DNA from: Coix lacryma-jobi var. lacryma-jobi
Taxonomy: Eukaryota; Streptophyta; Magnoliopsida; Poales; Poaceae
Direction of reading: 5' to 3'
Length of the DNA stretch: 64,000 bases
Assembly: GCA_009763385.1 (NCBI GenBank)
Contig: CM019823.1
Location: 45,897,528-45,961,527 of the forward strand
Shown here: in pieces, positions 23,244 to 33,658 of the stretch
Layout of the letters: each line of letters opens with the position of its first letter
How positions within the stretch are numbered: the stretch's first letter is position 1
Notes under the pieces: generated by a model
The model's database searches: none
Told to the model about the DNA's origin: nothing
What the model saw: the letters and a program-made list of their open reading frames with translations, nothing else
Program-made: the position numbers and the translations under genes

Positions 23244-23372
23244 TGTTCATTCATTGTAGTCTTGGGAGAAATATAAACATAGTTTTTGAGAATATATGCA
23301 TGGACAGATATGTCGTTTTTTTTGTTTAACTACCCTGTAATTTTGGAGGAAACCATCATATTTGTGGTCACC
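23244..23372. repeat. Dispersed direct duplicate, copy 1
   Basis: The block from CACGTTTGTTCATTCATTG through GTTTAACTACCCTGTAATTT to AAACCATCAT matches 24945-25062 with substitutions and small indels, same orientation, about 1.7 kb apart. This suggests an old segmental duplication or two copies of one repeat. Confidence 0.7.
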
Positions 23373-23573
23373 CCCTCCCCCTCACAACGCTTAGTCACAC
23401 GGCAAGGCGACACCATAGACATATCCTAAACAAGCCTTGAGTCTAGTTGACATGATTAATACTAGTCCACAATTTCACACTACACATTACGAAATAAGAC
23501 AAAGTAGTGCACAAGAAAAATCAGCATGCAAGGTCCAGAATCTTTTCAACAATAAACACCCAACTTTTGGCTC

Positions 23574-23850
23574 TCATCTCTCAATATCCATTATCATCTT
23601 CAATTCTTCATCAAACTCATCAGCATTGTTAGCAGCATTCACCCATCTTTTTCCCTGAGTTCTGTGCCAGCCTCGGGACATGGAATCACTATCTCAACAG
23701 CTGCATTTTAATTCCTCCTATACTTTTGTCACAAAACTTACATGTCATCTTATATCGCTCCTTAAGGTCTTCCCTATAGCTATAAATCACCTCTTAGATC
23801 ATTCGAGTTCAGTGCTCTTCGTTTTGGATCATTCTTGGGATTGGTGCTGG
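23574..23850 (-). pseudogene. hAT transposase-like BED zinc finger remnant
   Basis: The minus-strand frame gives ERYKMTCKFCDKSIGGI, the CxxC and GGI hallmark of the BED finger found at the start of many hAT transposases. After a frame change it continues as IVIPCPEAGTELREKRW and ends at a stop at 23574. The His pair that completes the finger is lost at the frame break. The rest of a transposase is absent, so this is a fragment or relic of a BED-only gene. Confidence 0.4.
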
Positions 23851-23899
23851 ACTCTTGGCTGCAGTGCGGAGAAGAGCCCAGCCCCAGCATAGCCAGTCA

Positions 23900-24940
23900 A
23901 TCTGTAAGATTAAGCAGAGCCAAGCCTAGCCAAACAATAAGCACTAGAGCAGAGGAAGCACAGGCAACATAACAGAGTGAAGGGAAGACCTGGGCAGGTG
24001 ATGAAAGAGGATTGAGGAAGCGCTGACTGCAGGGAGGAGGGTAGAAGCAGAGCTGCAGATGCGCAGTGGGGCCCACAGAGAGGAGCGAGGTCATGCTGTC
24101 ATGAACTAGTAGAGCACGCAAGTCGCTAACCAGTGGAGGGGCGAGGGCGCATGGTCACACACTCACACGGTCGCACGGTTCATGGACTAACGGAGACACG
24201 CGGGTCGCCGGGATCTGTCTCTGCTGGTTTAAGGTTCTTGCGCTCTGCCCTCTCCTCTTTCCCTCCCCCTTCTCTGTTTCCCTCTTGATTAGCTATATAG
24301 CTAATTGGAATCCTCTATTTCCTGCCCCTTCACTCGGTTTCCATCAAAATTTCTCACTCGCCCGGGCTGCCTGTCCATTTTTCTCCTCAGCCTCTATTTT
24401 TCGCTTGACTTCCTGCTCACCCTTATCTGTTGTGCCTGGCCCTCGATTTCCCACGAGTCCTCATTTAAGATGGGTGCCCCCATCCTACAGGACACCCAGG
24501 CAATACCTTTCGACATCCAGCGACTGCATATACGTACTACTAAGGTGAAGGGGATACCCTGGCATACCTGTATGACTGGCGACACCTTAAGAAATATGCT
24601 ATTTACATTCCTATATTTTACCATTGCATTTATGGCTGACTGATGAAACTACGAAGAAACGGGTTCACTTCTCCAACATTACTTATTTTCTGTAATTATT
24701 ACGAGATAGTTTCCCTTGTTTTATAACAATAGTTCCAGAGTCTCCTGTTTTTCAAGAATAGTTGCAGACTATGGCAAATTTCTGTATTTGGGACGCATCA
24801 TAATAGAGAGACAAGGGTTATATTAATACAATACAAGTACTACCTAGGCAGGTACACTTATAATCAACATTCTCAAGCTTGGGGAAATTTTGAACTGCGA
24901 CTTGATCATTTTTTACTGTCTCTACATTTCAGGCTCATAA
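23900..24940. other. Unassigned stretch
   Basis: Short open frames only. Around 24240-24480 the plus strand is pyrimidine-rich like a leader; the rest is AT-rich. No domain, TIR or LTR end recognised. Confidence 0.25.
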
Positions 24941-24944
24941 TTCA

Positions 24945-25062
24945 TGTTTGTTCACTGTAGTCTTGTGAGAAATACAAACATGGATTTAGAGGAATACGTG
25001 TTGACAGCTATGCCGTTTTTGTGTTTAACTAGCCTCTAATTTTGGAAACCATCGTATGTAGG
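24945..25062. repeat. Dispersed direct duplicate, copy 2
   Basis: Partner of 23244-23372: shares TTGTTCACTGTAGTCTTG, GAGAAATACAAACATGG and TTTAACTAGCCTCTAATTTT with it, in the same orientation. Confidence 0.7.
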
Positions 25063-25734
25063 TCTAAATGCATAACAAGTAACAACCAAGACAGTGGTGA
25101 GCAGGTCTATAGATTTAATTTAACTGACAGGTGAGCCTACAAACCATAGACTGAGATGGAAGACACACCAACTCTATAACTACCAAGGACAGAATAAAGG
25201 GCAGATCAATCAGATATTTGGAAACCAAAGACATCATGGAGGGGGCGACCTGGTTGCTTTTAAAAGCTGCACAGTGATCTAATTGTGGACGACAACGAAG
25301 TATGGGTAGTTTCCATTAAATCATTTGATTTGTTTTCTATCTTTCTTGGCTCTATTTTACTGAATTTTACCTTTCCCCTCAAGCTATATCACCCTAATAA
25401 TTTGGATCTATTATAGGCAGACTTAAAAGATGAGCTTGATTTGCTGCAACTTATCAAAATATTGTGTGATTTTTGGGTGCTGTGACACTAAGGAGTCCAA
25501 TAGGGTATAATTTCAAGCATAAGGCATTATTCTTGTAGCCGAATGATTAGTATTGTTCCCCCAAAAGAACTTCCAGTAGTACCCCCAAAGAACTTTTCCG
25601 TGTTACAGCAGTCTACTAAAATTGTTTTTTCCACTGTGTAGGTATTTTGTGGCCAGTGAATTGTGTTCGCTGCTCAAGATTGTGTTGATGCATGCTATTG
25701 TCTGTTATGCTGAGACGATTGTGTGATCTGGTGG

Positions 25735-26874
25735 ATGGCTCTCCAAATATGTCCTTATGCACAATTTAGAATGTCTACATATTGTGACAGTTGCGGTAAG
25801 ATACCTTCTTTGCCTTAAGAAAGATTGCCTTCCTGCTAAGAACCTATTATTCATGCTAGATCAATATGTTTTCTGTTGGTTCTTTTCTGATATTGACGTG
25901 TACTTTTCAAGTTCGCACTAGCTACCTGAAAATCACCAATGCTATTGCTTGTCTGAATGGTAGTTGGTAGAGACCAAGCTAGAGTGTTTTTTTGGAGGAT
26001 AAAATTGGATTAGTGCCATTGCTTGTCTGAAATGTAGAGTCCCACTAGATAATCATTTTGGAAGGATAACCGATGAAAATTCTAATTACGTTGTTATATC
26101 CTCTATATAGCAATACAAAAAGGAGATCAAGATCAAAAGTTCTGCAATGTTCAAAGGTGGTCATTACAATGCATAATGCGGTCTAAACTATCATTTTCCA
26201 TATTTACAAATGTGATAGAAATAGAACAGATAAGATAAACCTCTGCCTTTGGTATTTGTCATGATAGGCACCAGCCCAGAAAACATTTATCATGGTAAGA
26301 CATAGTATACGATAAAGTATCATCATATTTTGTTCAGTAAAACAAAAAAAAGGTGTCTCAAATGAATTTGTGCCCTTTCTATTTCCCTTTTAACACTAGG
26401 TGTTTCAGCTAAATAGCACCAGCAGGTATAAAAAAAGAAATGATTTAGCACAGGTCTACTATTGAATTAACCAGGATAAGCACAAGACATATCAAACTGA
26501 TGATGACGGCTTATTAGATTGATGTATCAAATATATGGTCTTGCATTCTAGCCTCTTTTGATCCTGTGAATCCAAGAGTATTCACAAAGCTGATATACCG
26601 CAGAAAAAATTGCAAGAACGTAAACAAATTCCTTCACAGTGGTTCAAGACAAGCTTATCTAACATAAGAGAATCCTTTTTATGCCGACTCCTGGAACTTT
26701 GCTGTACTGTATCTCTTTCTTTACTTTGCATTATTTTTGTTGCTCTTCTGTAGATCAGTTGATTCCGCCTAACCTGCAGGATACGAGGATGTGACCAATG
26801 TGAGATGTATGCAAATTGATCCCAAGAATTTGAATGGCATTGCCAACTTTATGGGCTGTATATGCGATAGATGA
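25735..26874 (+). CDS. Candidate small Cys-rich protein, two exons (25735-25795, 26780-26874)
   Basis: I do not recognise this gene. Exon 25735-25795 ends at a good donor (TTGCG/GTAAGA); exon 26780-26874 follows a good acceptor (pyrimidine-rich, CCTGCAG/GA). Joined in phase they give 51 residues with Cys at spaced positions (CDSC around the junction, RCMQ, GCICDR at the end). The phase match and both splice sites are the only support. The exon lies 20 bp from the end of the minus-strand ORF at 26893, so the two would be convergent. It could also be chance. Confidence 0.25.
25796..26779 (+). other. Putative intron or plain intergenic DNA
   Basis: AT-rich, no ORF. The phrase CATTGCTTGTCTGAA (with one variant base) occurs twice near 25940 and 26018. 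Nothing else seen. Confidence 0.3.
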
Positions 26875-26892
26875 GTTGAATTGTTACCTTGT

Positions 26893-27108
26893 TTAGCGGC
26901 GAGACGCGGCCACGTTCTGTCGCCTTTTCTTCTTAGCTTCGGCTTGCTTAGCCTTCTCCTTGAATAGGTGGCACCATGATGAGTGGCTGAATATGTCAAC
27001 CATGTTGTACTGGCCCCTGGCGCCGCAAACTGTGCACAAGAGCCACCTGGATGATGGACCCTTAGCGGGCTCTGGGGCCTTTGTGTACTAGGCAGCCTTC
27101 TTCCCCAT
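26893..27108 (-). pseudogene. Small basic CxxC protein with an early stop codon
   Basis: From ATG 27108 to TAA 26893-26895 a 72-codon frame reads smoothly except for TAG at codon 7. It begins MGKKAA, has LLCTVCGARGQYNMVDIFSH in the middle and a Lys/Arg tail (KQAEAKKKRRQNVAASRR). A CxxC, one more Cys and His residues suggest metal binding; the tail suggests a nuclear or RNA-binding location. The ATG lies 12 bases after a good acceptor (ATCAACAG/GCGGG), and a leader exon with donor CAGCAG/GTGAGG lies at 28078. I do not recognise the family. The stop could be inactivating, or a sequencing error. Confidence 0.4.
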
Positions 27109-27153
27109 CCTTTCCCGCCTGTTGATATTGTCAGAGTGCAAATCATCTGTTAC

Positions 27154-27478
27154 TTCTGACAAGGGAAGTGAAATAGTAATGGCAGGACATCTCACATCTG
27201 AATCTGACAGCTTGAGATCACAAGTTGCGACTCGTGGCTATTGTTGCAAACAAGTGGAAATCGTCAGAAACAGAACTGATTTGCGGAAATACCCTGTTTC
27301 ATTTTTTTTGGATAGTTCTGACAAGGGAAGTGAAATAGTAATGACAGACACCCCACAGCTGCATCGGACAGCTTGATATACAAGTTGCGACTCGTGGCTA
27401 ACAAGTCTAGTTGCAAACAAGTGGAAATCGTCAGAAACAGAACTGATTTGCGAAATCCCCTGTTTCATTTTTTTGAAA
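27154..27478. repeat. 162-bp tandem duplication
   Basis: Units starting TTCTGACAAGGGAAGTGAAA at 27154 and 27316, sharing ACAAGTTGCGACTCGTGGCTA and CAGAAACAGAACTGATTTGCG. Small indels separate them. It falls in the putative leader intron of the minus-strand small gene. Confidence 0.85.
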
Positions 27479-28030
27479 TCCCCTGTTTCATTTTTTTTGG
27501 ATTCAGAAATCATCGCCAGAAATAAATGTGCAAATCGCCGTAACAAAATAACTGGATTGACAACACATGCCCTGTTTGGCTGTTTCATTTCGTTTTATTT
27601 AGAATCTTTGTTAGAAACAAACGTGAGGAAATCACCGTCAGAATCAGAATAAGAAATAATAAGAAATAACTGGATCATGAACCCTATACCCTGTTTCGTG
27701 AGGAAATCACTGTCTGTATCGGGAACCCTATGAACCCCCCCTGTTTCATTTCGATTTGGTGGAATTGAGGAAATAACCGTCAGAAATAACTGGATCGGGA
27801 ACCCTATAAACCCCTGTTTCTTTTCGATTTGGTGGAATTAATTTGTAGGCAGACGCGGTAGTAACCTTTTAGGGTTCGCAACGGTATGAATCGAATAAAG
27901 CGAACAAGCAAAACGAAATCACGAGGGTTTGCGGGATTCGAATTTGTTAGCGAGGCACGAAAAACAAAACGAATAACAAGCATTGTGGGATTCGAATTCG
28001 TTCGCGAGGCACGAAATCTATAATAAACAA
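27479..28030. repeat. Degenerate short tandem repeats
   Basis: Recurring variants of CCCTGTTTCATTTCGATTTGG, GAGGAAATAACCGTCAGAAA and GGATCGGGAACCCTATAAA from 27470 to 27840, then two near copies of GGGATTCGAATTCGTTCGCG near 27935-28010. They look like decayed units of the duplication just left. Confidence 0.6.
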
Positions 28031-28077
28031 ATAACAAGCAATGCGGATCGAGCGGGGAGGGGGAGTTCCTCCCTCAC

Positions 28078-28285
28078 CTGCTGTCTGCTTGCGTGAGGAG
28101 GGGGATGGTGGGGCTCCTGTCGGCGCTGCTTGGGTAGCAAAGAGAGAAGAGGCCGGGAGACGAGTGGCGAAAGGTAGGAGACGACGAGATGCGGGGGAGA
28201 CGACGAGATGCGGAGCTTGTCCTACAAGAAAGTACGGATGGCCTATGGCTATTCCTGTTCTGGATCCCCTAGCGTGAAATTGCAA
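28078..28285 (-). other. Candidate untranslated leader exon
   Basis: The minus strand is C/T-rich with repeated CTCGTCGTCTCC and ends at GACAGCAG/GTGAGG, a good donor. It could be spliced to the acceptor at 27121 just before ATG 27108. Called from splice signals and composition only. Confidence 0.3.
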
Positions 28286-28289
28286 TGTT

Positions 28290-29620
28290 GGTGAAATAGA
28301 TTGTTTTGCTTTATTTTTTTATTAATTATAAAAAAACAGGCGTCCTATATAAACAAAGTTTATCATCATAAATATAATTTACAGTTCTAGCATATATTAC
28401 AGGCTTTCTTTATCTTTCGAAAAAAGCGTTCTATATTACAAATATGTCTTACTACATAAAAAAGTGTCATTCTTTTTTTTTTCCTTTTTTACTTTGAAAC
28501 ATATTAGACAGAGACAGAGGAGTATACACGCATATGCTCCCTGTATCATGAAAATAATAATACAATTCTAGTTTTTTTCTAAGTCAAAAATCATTTAGAA
28601 AGTTGATCAAATTTAGTTAAACTTTTAAAAATGTTAACTCAGTCCAAACCTAAAACTACACTTTCTTGGGACGAAGGGTGTAGATGTGGTAGTGGATTTT
28701 GATAATCCAAAATTCAATTAGACACGCCTTGCTTTGAATATACTTGGATAAAGTCAATTTGGATTTAGATACCCCATTCACGTACAACGCAACTCCAAAA
28801 TCCATCGGAGAGTAACTCAAGTCCATTGTCTACACGTTCATATGTTGCGCTGACAATGGTATATAGAGAGTAGTTGGCTATTATAGTTAGTTATTTCCAA
28901 CAAACTTTTAATCAGTTTTCGCTAAAACTTGGAGGTGTAAAATAGAGGGTTTTATTTCCAACAAACTTTTAATCAGCTCGTATTCTTGAGTTTGGTGAAT
29001 CCTAATTTGACACTGATGGTTGTGGAGCCATCTTCTTGAGTCTGGTGAAGTCTAATTTGTATCTACGACTCAAGATTTCTTATCCTCGAAGACAAAGGCC
29101 GATTAGACAATCAAGGGAAACATCGGTTGTGCTGGCCGATTAGACAATCAAGGGAAACATCGGTTGTGCTATCGAATGCGAGAACAAGGACCCTCGATGT
29201 TTTGTTGTGGCCACTTCTCTTGGGCCCTACATCCTCGATGAAAACATCACCTATATCTACAGATGCAGCTTATTAGTTTCTTTTACTTTTCCTAGCTCTG
29301 TATTCTGGTACTGTGTTCTAATGTTACATATAAAATATTGTTGTTGTAAAAAACACAGGGCCCATATATAGATATATAGGCACACCAATCCACTTAAAAG
29401 TGGTCGACTATCACTTTGAGTAATCTCCAACAAATTTTAAGTGAGCATTGCAAAAATTTACAAGTGTGAATGTGACGTTTTCTTCATATAGGGTTTGACT
29501 TCTGACATGGGGTCATTATGTAGTCATACTATTTCTGGTATTATTGGATCATATATAGGATGGATGTGATGTGAACATAGGATCAATTAATCTGAGTGGA
29601 TTGTATTGGACATTAGTGAT
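28290..29620. other. AT-rich intergenic DNA with small repeats
   Basis: No ORF. TTATTTCCAACAAACTTTTAATCAG-like phrases occur twice (near 28890 and 28951), and a perfect 37-bp unit starting GGCCGATTAGACAATCAAGG occurs in tandem at 29097-29133 and 29134-29170. Otherwise nothing recognised. Confidence 0.5.
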
Positions 29621-29626
29621 TTGGGG

Positions 29627-29718
29627 TTGTTCGGCTAATGGTTTCTACGGCTGATAAATTGATTTATACTATTTTGTTGTGAGCGAAAAATACTGTACTA
29701 TGACTAATAAGTCGGGTT
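29627..29718. mobile_element. Short MITE-like element
   Basis: GTTCGGCTAATGGTTTCTACGG at the left, GACTAATAAGTCGGGTTC near the right, with TATTTTGTTGTGAGCGAAAA between. Related in order and sequence to 30047-30145. Terminal repeats are imperfect; no clear target duplication. Confidence 0.45.
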
Positions 29719-30046
29719 CATAAATTCAAGTGAACATGACGCGAGTTAGAATTGTACTGGTTGTTTGATTAATTTTACTTCACTTGTTTGTATGTGTATT
29801 TAGGTCCTACTACTATATATGCCCGTGTGTTGCACGGGGGATATAAAATTTTGTCTAGGTCTACGCAGGATTTATTCATTTTTTTTTAAAAAATAGAAAC
29901 TATTAACGTTTTTGCATTGGAAGCTAAACTATTTTCAAATGCATTTAGGCTTTTTGGTCTTATTCAAAATAATTTACTCGTATGCCAATTCTTTTGTTCC
30001 ATATCAAGTACGACAATATGACTAGTCTTTTTTCGGTCCACATACT

Positions 30047-30145
30047 TGTTCGGCTAGTCGTTTTTACGGCTGATTTCGGCTGTTTCAATAGTGTTTTGTG
30101 AGAAAAAAATAAGCCGAAGTACGGCTGATAAGCCAAATGAACCGA
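30047..30145. mobile_element. Short MITE-like element
   Basis: Ends TGTTCGGCTAGTCG and CTGATAAGCCAAATGAAC are approximate inverted repeats, around a TTTTGTGAGAAAAAAATAAG core. Second member of the family at 29627. Confidence 0.5.
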
Positions 30146-30364
30146 TATATTCTGACTTTGGAGTTAACAATTTTTAGGCTTTCAGACTAACTTTTGAGCA
30201 GATTGTCTATGAGTTTTACATGCACTTACGCTTTACAGGGTTTATATTTCACACGCAATGACATGGATACAATACAATCTCTGTTCAAAAGAAACTTAAC
30301 AAAATTTGAATTATAATTTTTGGATTTGATATAGATTTTATGATTTTTAGTCAATTTGTGCATT

Positions 30365-30696
30365 TTTTTTGCGAGACCCAGTTACAAACGCAGACGCTCA
30401 CAAACACGAGCACGCATTCACCCTACCCCTACTATGAACGCACGCACGCACACCCTACCCCTATGAGCACCTCCGAAGAACCGAGTTGGACCGGCAAATC
30501 TCGAGATTGACGAAGTCACCACAGGCGCCTCGCTGTCGACGGGCACGTCGCCTACCACTGAAAGAATAGCGCCGTTAAATCCTGGAATAAATAAATCCAG
30601 GAAAATGCGAACACCCGTGTCAAGTCGAGGACTTGAACCCGGGTGGGCAGGTTCCACCACAAGTAACCCAACCAGCTGAGCTACGCTCAGTTCGCT
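30365..30696 (-). mobile_element. tRNA-derived SINE with 15-bp target duplication
   Basis: The minus strand begins (right end) with GCGTAGCTCAGCTGGTTGGG, a polymerase III A box, followed by GGGTTCAAGTCC, a B box, about 40 bases on. A body with GTGGTAGGCGACGTGCCCGTC follows, and it ends in a T/A run on the left. It is flanked by perfect copies of gtcaatttgtgcatt (30350-30364 and 30697-30711). This shows LINE-type target-primed insertion. The body resembles grass SINEs of the Au type; I cannot confirm the family. Confidence 0.85.
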
Positions 30697-30863
30697 GTCA
30701 ATTTGTGCATTGTTTGCGACAAGACAAGAAGCTAACAAAACACTTTGCATTCGGAATCCTGAAGCCAATGTAAATCTTGAGATCAACTTTTGCTATCATT
30801 TGCTGTTTATATTTCTTTGCTTTTTTTCATCTAGAACGAACCCTCCAGTTTTTCCTATTCTTA

Positions 30864-31097
30864 GGGCCCGTTTGGTTAGCCCCCTCTAAAGTTTAGTCAC
30901 TAAAATTAGTCTCTAAAATACCAAACATCCACTAAAATTTAAGGGTCACTAAAGTTTATGGATCTTTAGTCATGAAAGAGTAGCTAAAAAATGACTAAAT
31001 TTTAGTGACCTTTGGTCATTACAACCAAACAGGAGTCACTAAACTTTAGGGATCACTTTAGCTCACTAAAGTTTAGCGGGGAAAACTAAAGAGGCCC
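30864..31097. mobile_element. Tourist-like MITE, TTA target duplication
   Basis: Ends GGGCCCGTTTGGTTAG and (reverse complement of the right end) GGGCCTCTTTAGTTTTC, inside TTA at 30861-30863 and 31098-31100. 234 bp, rich in CTAAAGTTTAGTCACTAAA-type inverted phrases. Three-base TTA duplication and GGGCC termini are PIF/Harbinger features. It ends 25 bp before the large Harbinger element with the similar terminus GGGCCTGTTTGG. Confidence 0.75.
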
Positions 31098-31520
31098 TTA
31101 GTGCCAACTCATTGCTGAATTAGGGCCTGTTTGGCACAGCTCCACTAGCTCCAGATTCACCAAATCTAGCTCCACTCCATGAAAAGTTTGCCAAACACTT
31201 CAGATCCACCAAATTCAAATCCACCGAAAACATGAATCTAGAAGCCAGATTCACTATTTTGATGGATCTCCTCGAGGGGTGCTCCACGAATAGACTTTTT
31301 TTTTACCTGGGGATGGAGTTGGATAGAAATTACCCGCAATTGCCACTCATTACACACTCCCGTGCCCCTTCGTTCTCCCTGGATCCCGACTCCCCACCTG
31401 CGACTCCACGGGAAAAAAGGTCGCGACTCCACGCCGCGTCTGCTCACCGCGGTCGCCCCCTCCCCTCCGGCGCTCCCAACCTCGCCGACCCTTCAGCTGC
31501 CCAACTCCGACGAGCAGTCC

Positions 31521-33096
31521 ATGGCCGGATCCGGAAGATTCGGACCTGCCAGACCTCCTCCACCCCTTTCTTCCTCCTCATCCATGGCCAGACCACCTAG
31601 GGTTGGGCTCAATCGGCAGCTGTGGACTCCGGCCATCGGCTCTTCTCCTCCCGGCGACGAGCTCCCTCCTGGCGGCATGGAGGGCGACGAGCTCCCTCCT
31701 GGCGGCATGGAGGGCGACGAGTTCCCTCCTGGCGGCGCGGCTGCTGGGGCAGCCATGGGTGGCGAAGCCACCAGGTTCCCCATCGGAAGGGGTCGCAGCT
31801 CCTCTGTTGGCCCAGCCACGATGGGGAGCGCGGCCGTTGGGGCTCCGACCAGCATGGTTGGCGCTGCCATAGGTGGTCCGGCCACCATGGGTGACGCAGC
31901 CGCTAGGGGCCCGACTGCCTTGGATGGTGTGGTCTCTGGTACCCCTGGAACGGCCTGAGCAGCACCATCGCAAGCAAGGACACGTGCTACAACAACCAAG
32001 AAGAGGGCAATAGACGATGAGGTATTATCTATTCTTCCATTTTTTCTAGCAATGTATATATCTTTATGTGAAAAACTTGATTTCGATGAGGCAAATGTTG
32101 TGGGAAATCATGGTCAGGGTGATGCAATGGACTGGACTGATCACTATGTTACACTTGTTTGTAACATGTTTGCTGAGCAAGTTAGAAAAGGAAATAGGCC
32201 CAACACTCATTTGAACAATGTAGGCTTTAGTGAGGTGTCTGATAGATTTTTTCAGTGCACCGGAATAATGCTGAGTAAGTTACAACTTAGAACAAATGGG
32301 ATAAGTTGAGAAGGGATTTGGTCGCATGGCGGAAATTAATGAGGAAGGAGACAGGAGTAGGTTTCAATTGGGATAAGGGAACAATCAACATCGACCCGGA
32401 GTGGTGGAAGAAGATATGTAAGGTGAGTTTTTTTTATCATATTCTTATTTACATGTTATGTTGTTCAGAAAACTTTCTTATTTTTGTGGTTCTTAAAATA
32501 TTTTAAGAAATTCCCCATGTTGGCAAGTTCAAGAAGAAGCCACTGCAGAATGAAGATGACTTGAAGGTGATGTTTGGCAACATCGTTAATGAGGAAGTAG
32601 ATCATTGGAACCCTATGAGTTCCAACCCAGTCATCCCTATTGAAGATGGAAGTCCAGGTGATGGCACAAAGGCTCAGGAGGAACCTAGTGAGTATCCCAT
32701 GTCTGACAATAATTTTGTTGAGGGAGATGAGGTTGAGGAGGTGGTCGTAACTCCTGTCACAAACAATGCTAAGAGAAGGTCTCAGAAACCCCATGTGATT
32801 CTTGACAAGCCCACAAAAAAACCTAAGTCAAGCACGGCTCTTGTTATTCAAGAACACATCTCCAAGATTTCTGAGACAGCTTCCTCTTTTGTGACTAGTA
32901 GGCAGTATGAGATCACCATTAACCAAGTCATGGAACATGTTGTCGCTTGTGGTGCAAAACCAAGGTCCGATGAGCACTTTGTGGCAACCGAGTTTTTTGT
33001 CAAGAAAGAGCAAAGGGAAATGTTCATGACCCTCCCCCCGAGGACAGACTCGATTGGCTTACTAGGAAGTACCACATGATGTATGGAGGACAGTGA
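31521..33096 (+). pseudogene. Harbinger ORF1 (Myb/SANT-like DNA-binding protein)
   Basis: Exon 1 (31521-32021) codes a low-complexity G/P/A-rich start with a 10-residue GDELPPGGME repeat and a basic end (TTKKRAIDDE) before donor GAG/GTATTA; TGA at 31956-31958 interrupts it. Exon 2 (about 32050-32422) has the trihelix-like domain (AMDWTDHYVTLVCNMFAEQV, GNRPNTHLNNVGF, then after a one-base loss near 32292 KWDKLRRDLVAWRKL and DPEWWKK). Exon 3 (about 32511-33096) carries the C-terminal part with a frame change in a C run near 33035. In this superfamily ORF1 binds DNA and helps the transposase into the nucleus. Confidence 0.75.
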
Positions 33097-33376
33097 AGGA
33101 CGAGTCGTCTAGAGATGTTTTTTTTATAATATTTCGCTCATGTCATTTTTATGCTATTTCGGACATCTCATGTCATTTTTATGCTATTTCGGATATGTTG
33201 TCAATTTAGACATGACTTTTTTTATGTTGTTCCATGTCAATTTGGGTCATATATATGTTGTTCCATTATATGTCGGCCATGTATTTTTTTATTATATTTT
33301 GTACATGCCCTTTTTTGCTATTGCGTACATGTCAAATTTTTTATTATATATGCTGTTCCATGTCTGTTTGTTGCAG
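33097..33376 (+). other. Spacer between Harbinger ORF1 and ORF2
   Basis: T-rich, with repeated TTTTTATGCTATTTCGGA and ATGTTGTTCCAT phrases and a TTGCAG acceptor right before ATG 33377. No gene seen. Confidence 0.5.
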
Positions 33377-33420
33377 ATGTCCAGTGATGATTCTAGTGGT
33401 GCGAGCGATGAATTTTTTAA
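33377..33420 (+). pseudogene. Harbinger transposase ORF2, N-terminal piece
   Basis: From ATG 33377, right after a TTGCAG acceptor, it codes MSSDDSSGASDEFFK and is then cut by the MULE at 33421. The 9-bp target duplicate ATTTTTTAA (33412-33420 and 53978-53986) shows the continuation: across it the frame passes without change into the piece at 53978. Confidence 0.75.
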
Positions 33421-33426
33421 GAGAAA

Positions 33427-33658
33427 GGGCATGTTTAGATTCCAAATTTTTACAAGATTCCCAATTACATCGAATCTTTAGATGCATGCATGGAGTATTA
33501 AATATAAGTAAAAAGTATTACTAATTGCACAGTTTGTTTGTAAATGTCGAGATGAATCTTTTGAGTCTAGTTGGTCCATGTTTGGATAAAGTTTGTCAAA
33601 TAACAACAAAAGTGCTACAGTAACTTTACACCAAAATTCTTACCAACTAAACACCCCC
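33427..33658. mobile_element. MITE inserted 6 bp inside the MULE terminal repeat
   Basis: Ends GGGCATGTTTAGATTCC and (reverse complement) GGGGGTGTTTAGTTGG, flanked by AAA on both sides, which matches exactly the MULE end GAG-AAA-ATTTC. Inside: CTTTAGATGCATGCATGGAGTATTAAATA and TGAGTCTAGTTGGTCCATG, the same layout as 22045-22340. The 3-bp duplication suits a PIF-type MITE. Confidence 0.85.

Noticed and set aside
29816..29845. Hairpin CCCGTG...GCACGGG as a Helitron end
   Set aside because: No CTRR after the hairpin and no TC start nearby, so a Helitron is not supported.
30630..30696. A tRNA gene on the minus strand
   Set aside because: The A and B boxes belong to a SINE head. It lacks acceptor-stem pairing, has a body and tail, and is flanked by target duplicates.
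31493..31999. Minus-strand ORF of 168 codons
   Set aside because: Shadow of the Ala/Gly/Pro-rich first exon of Harbinger ORF1 on the plus strand.
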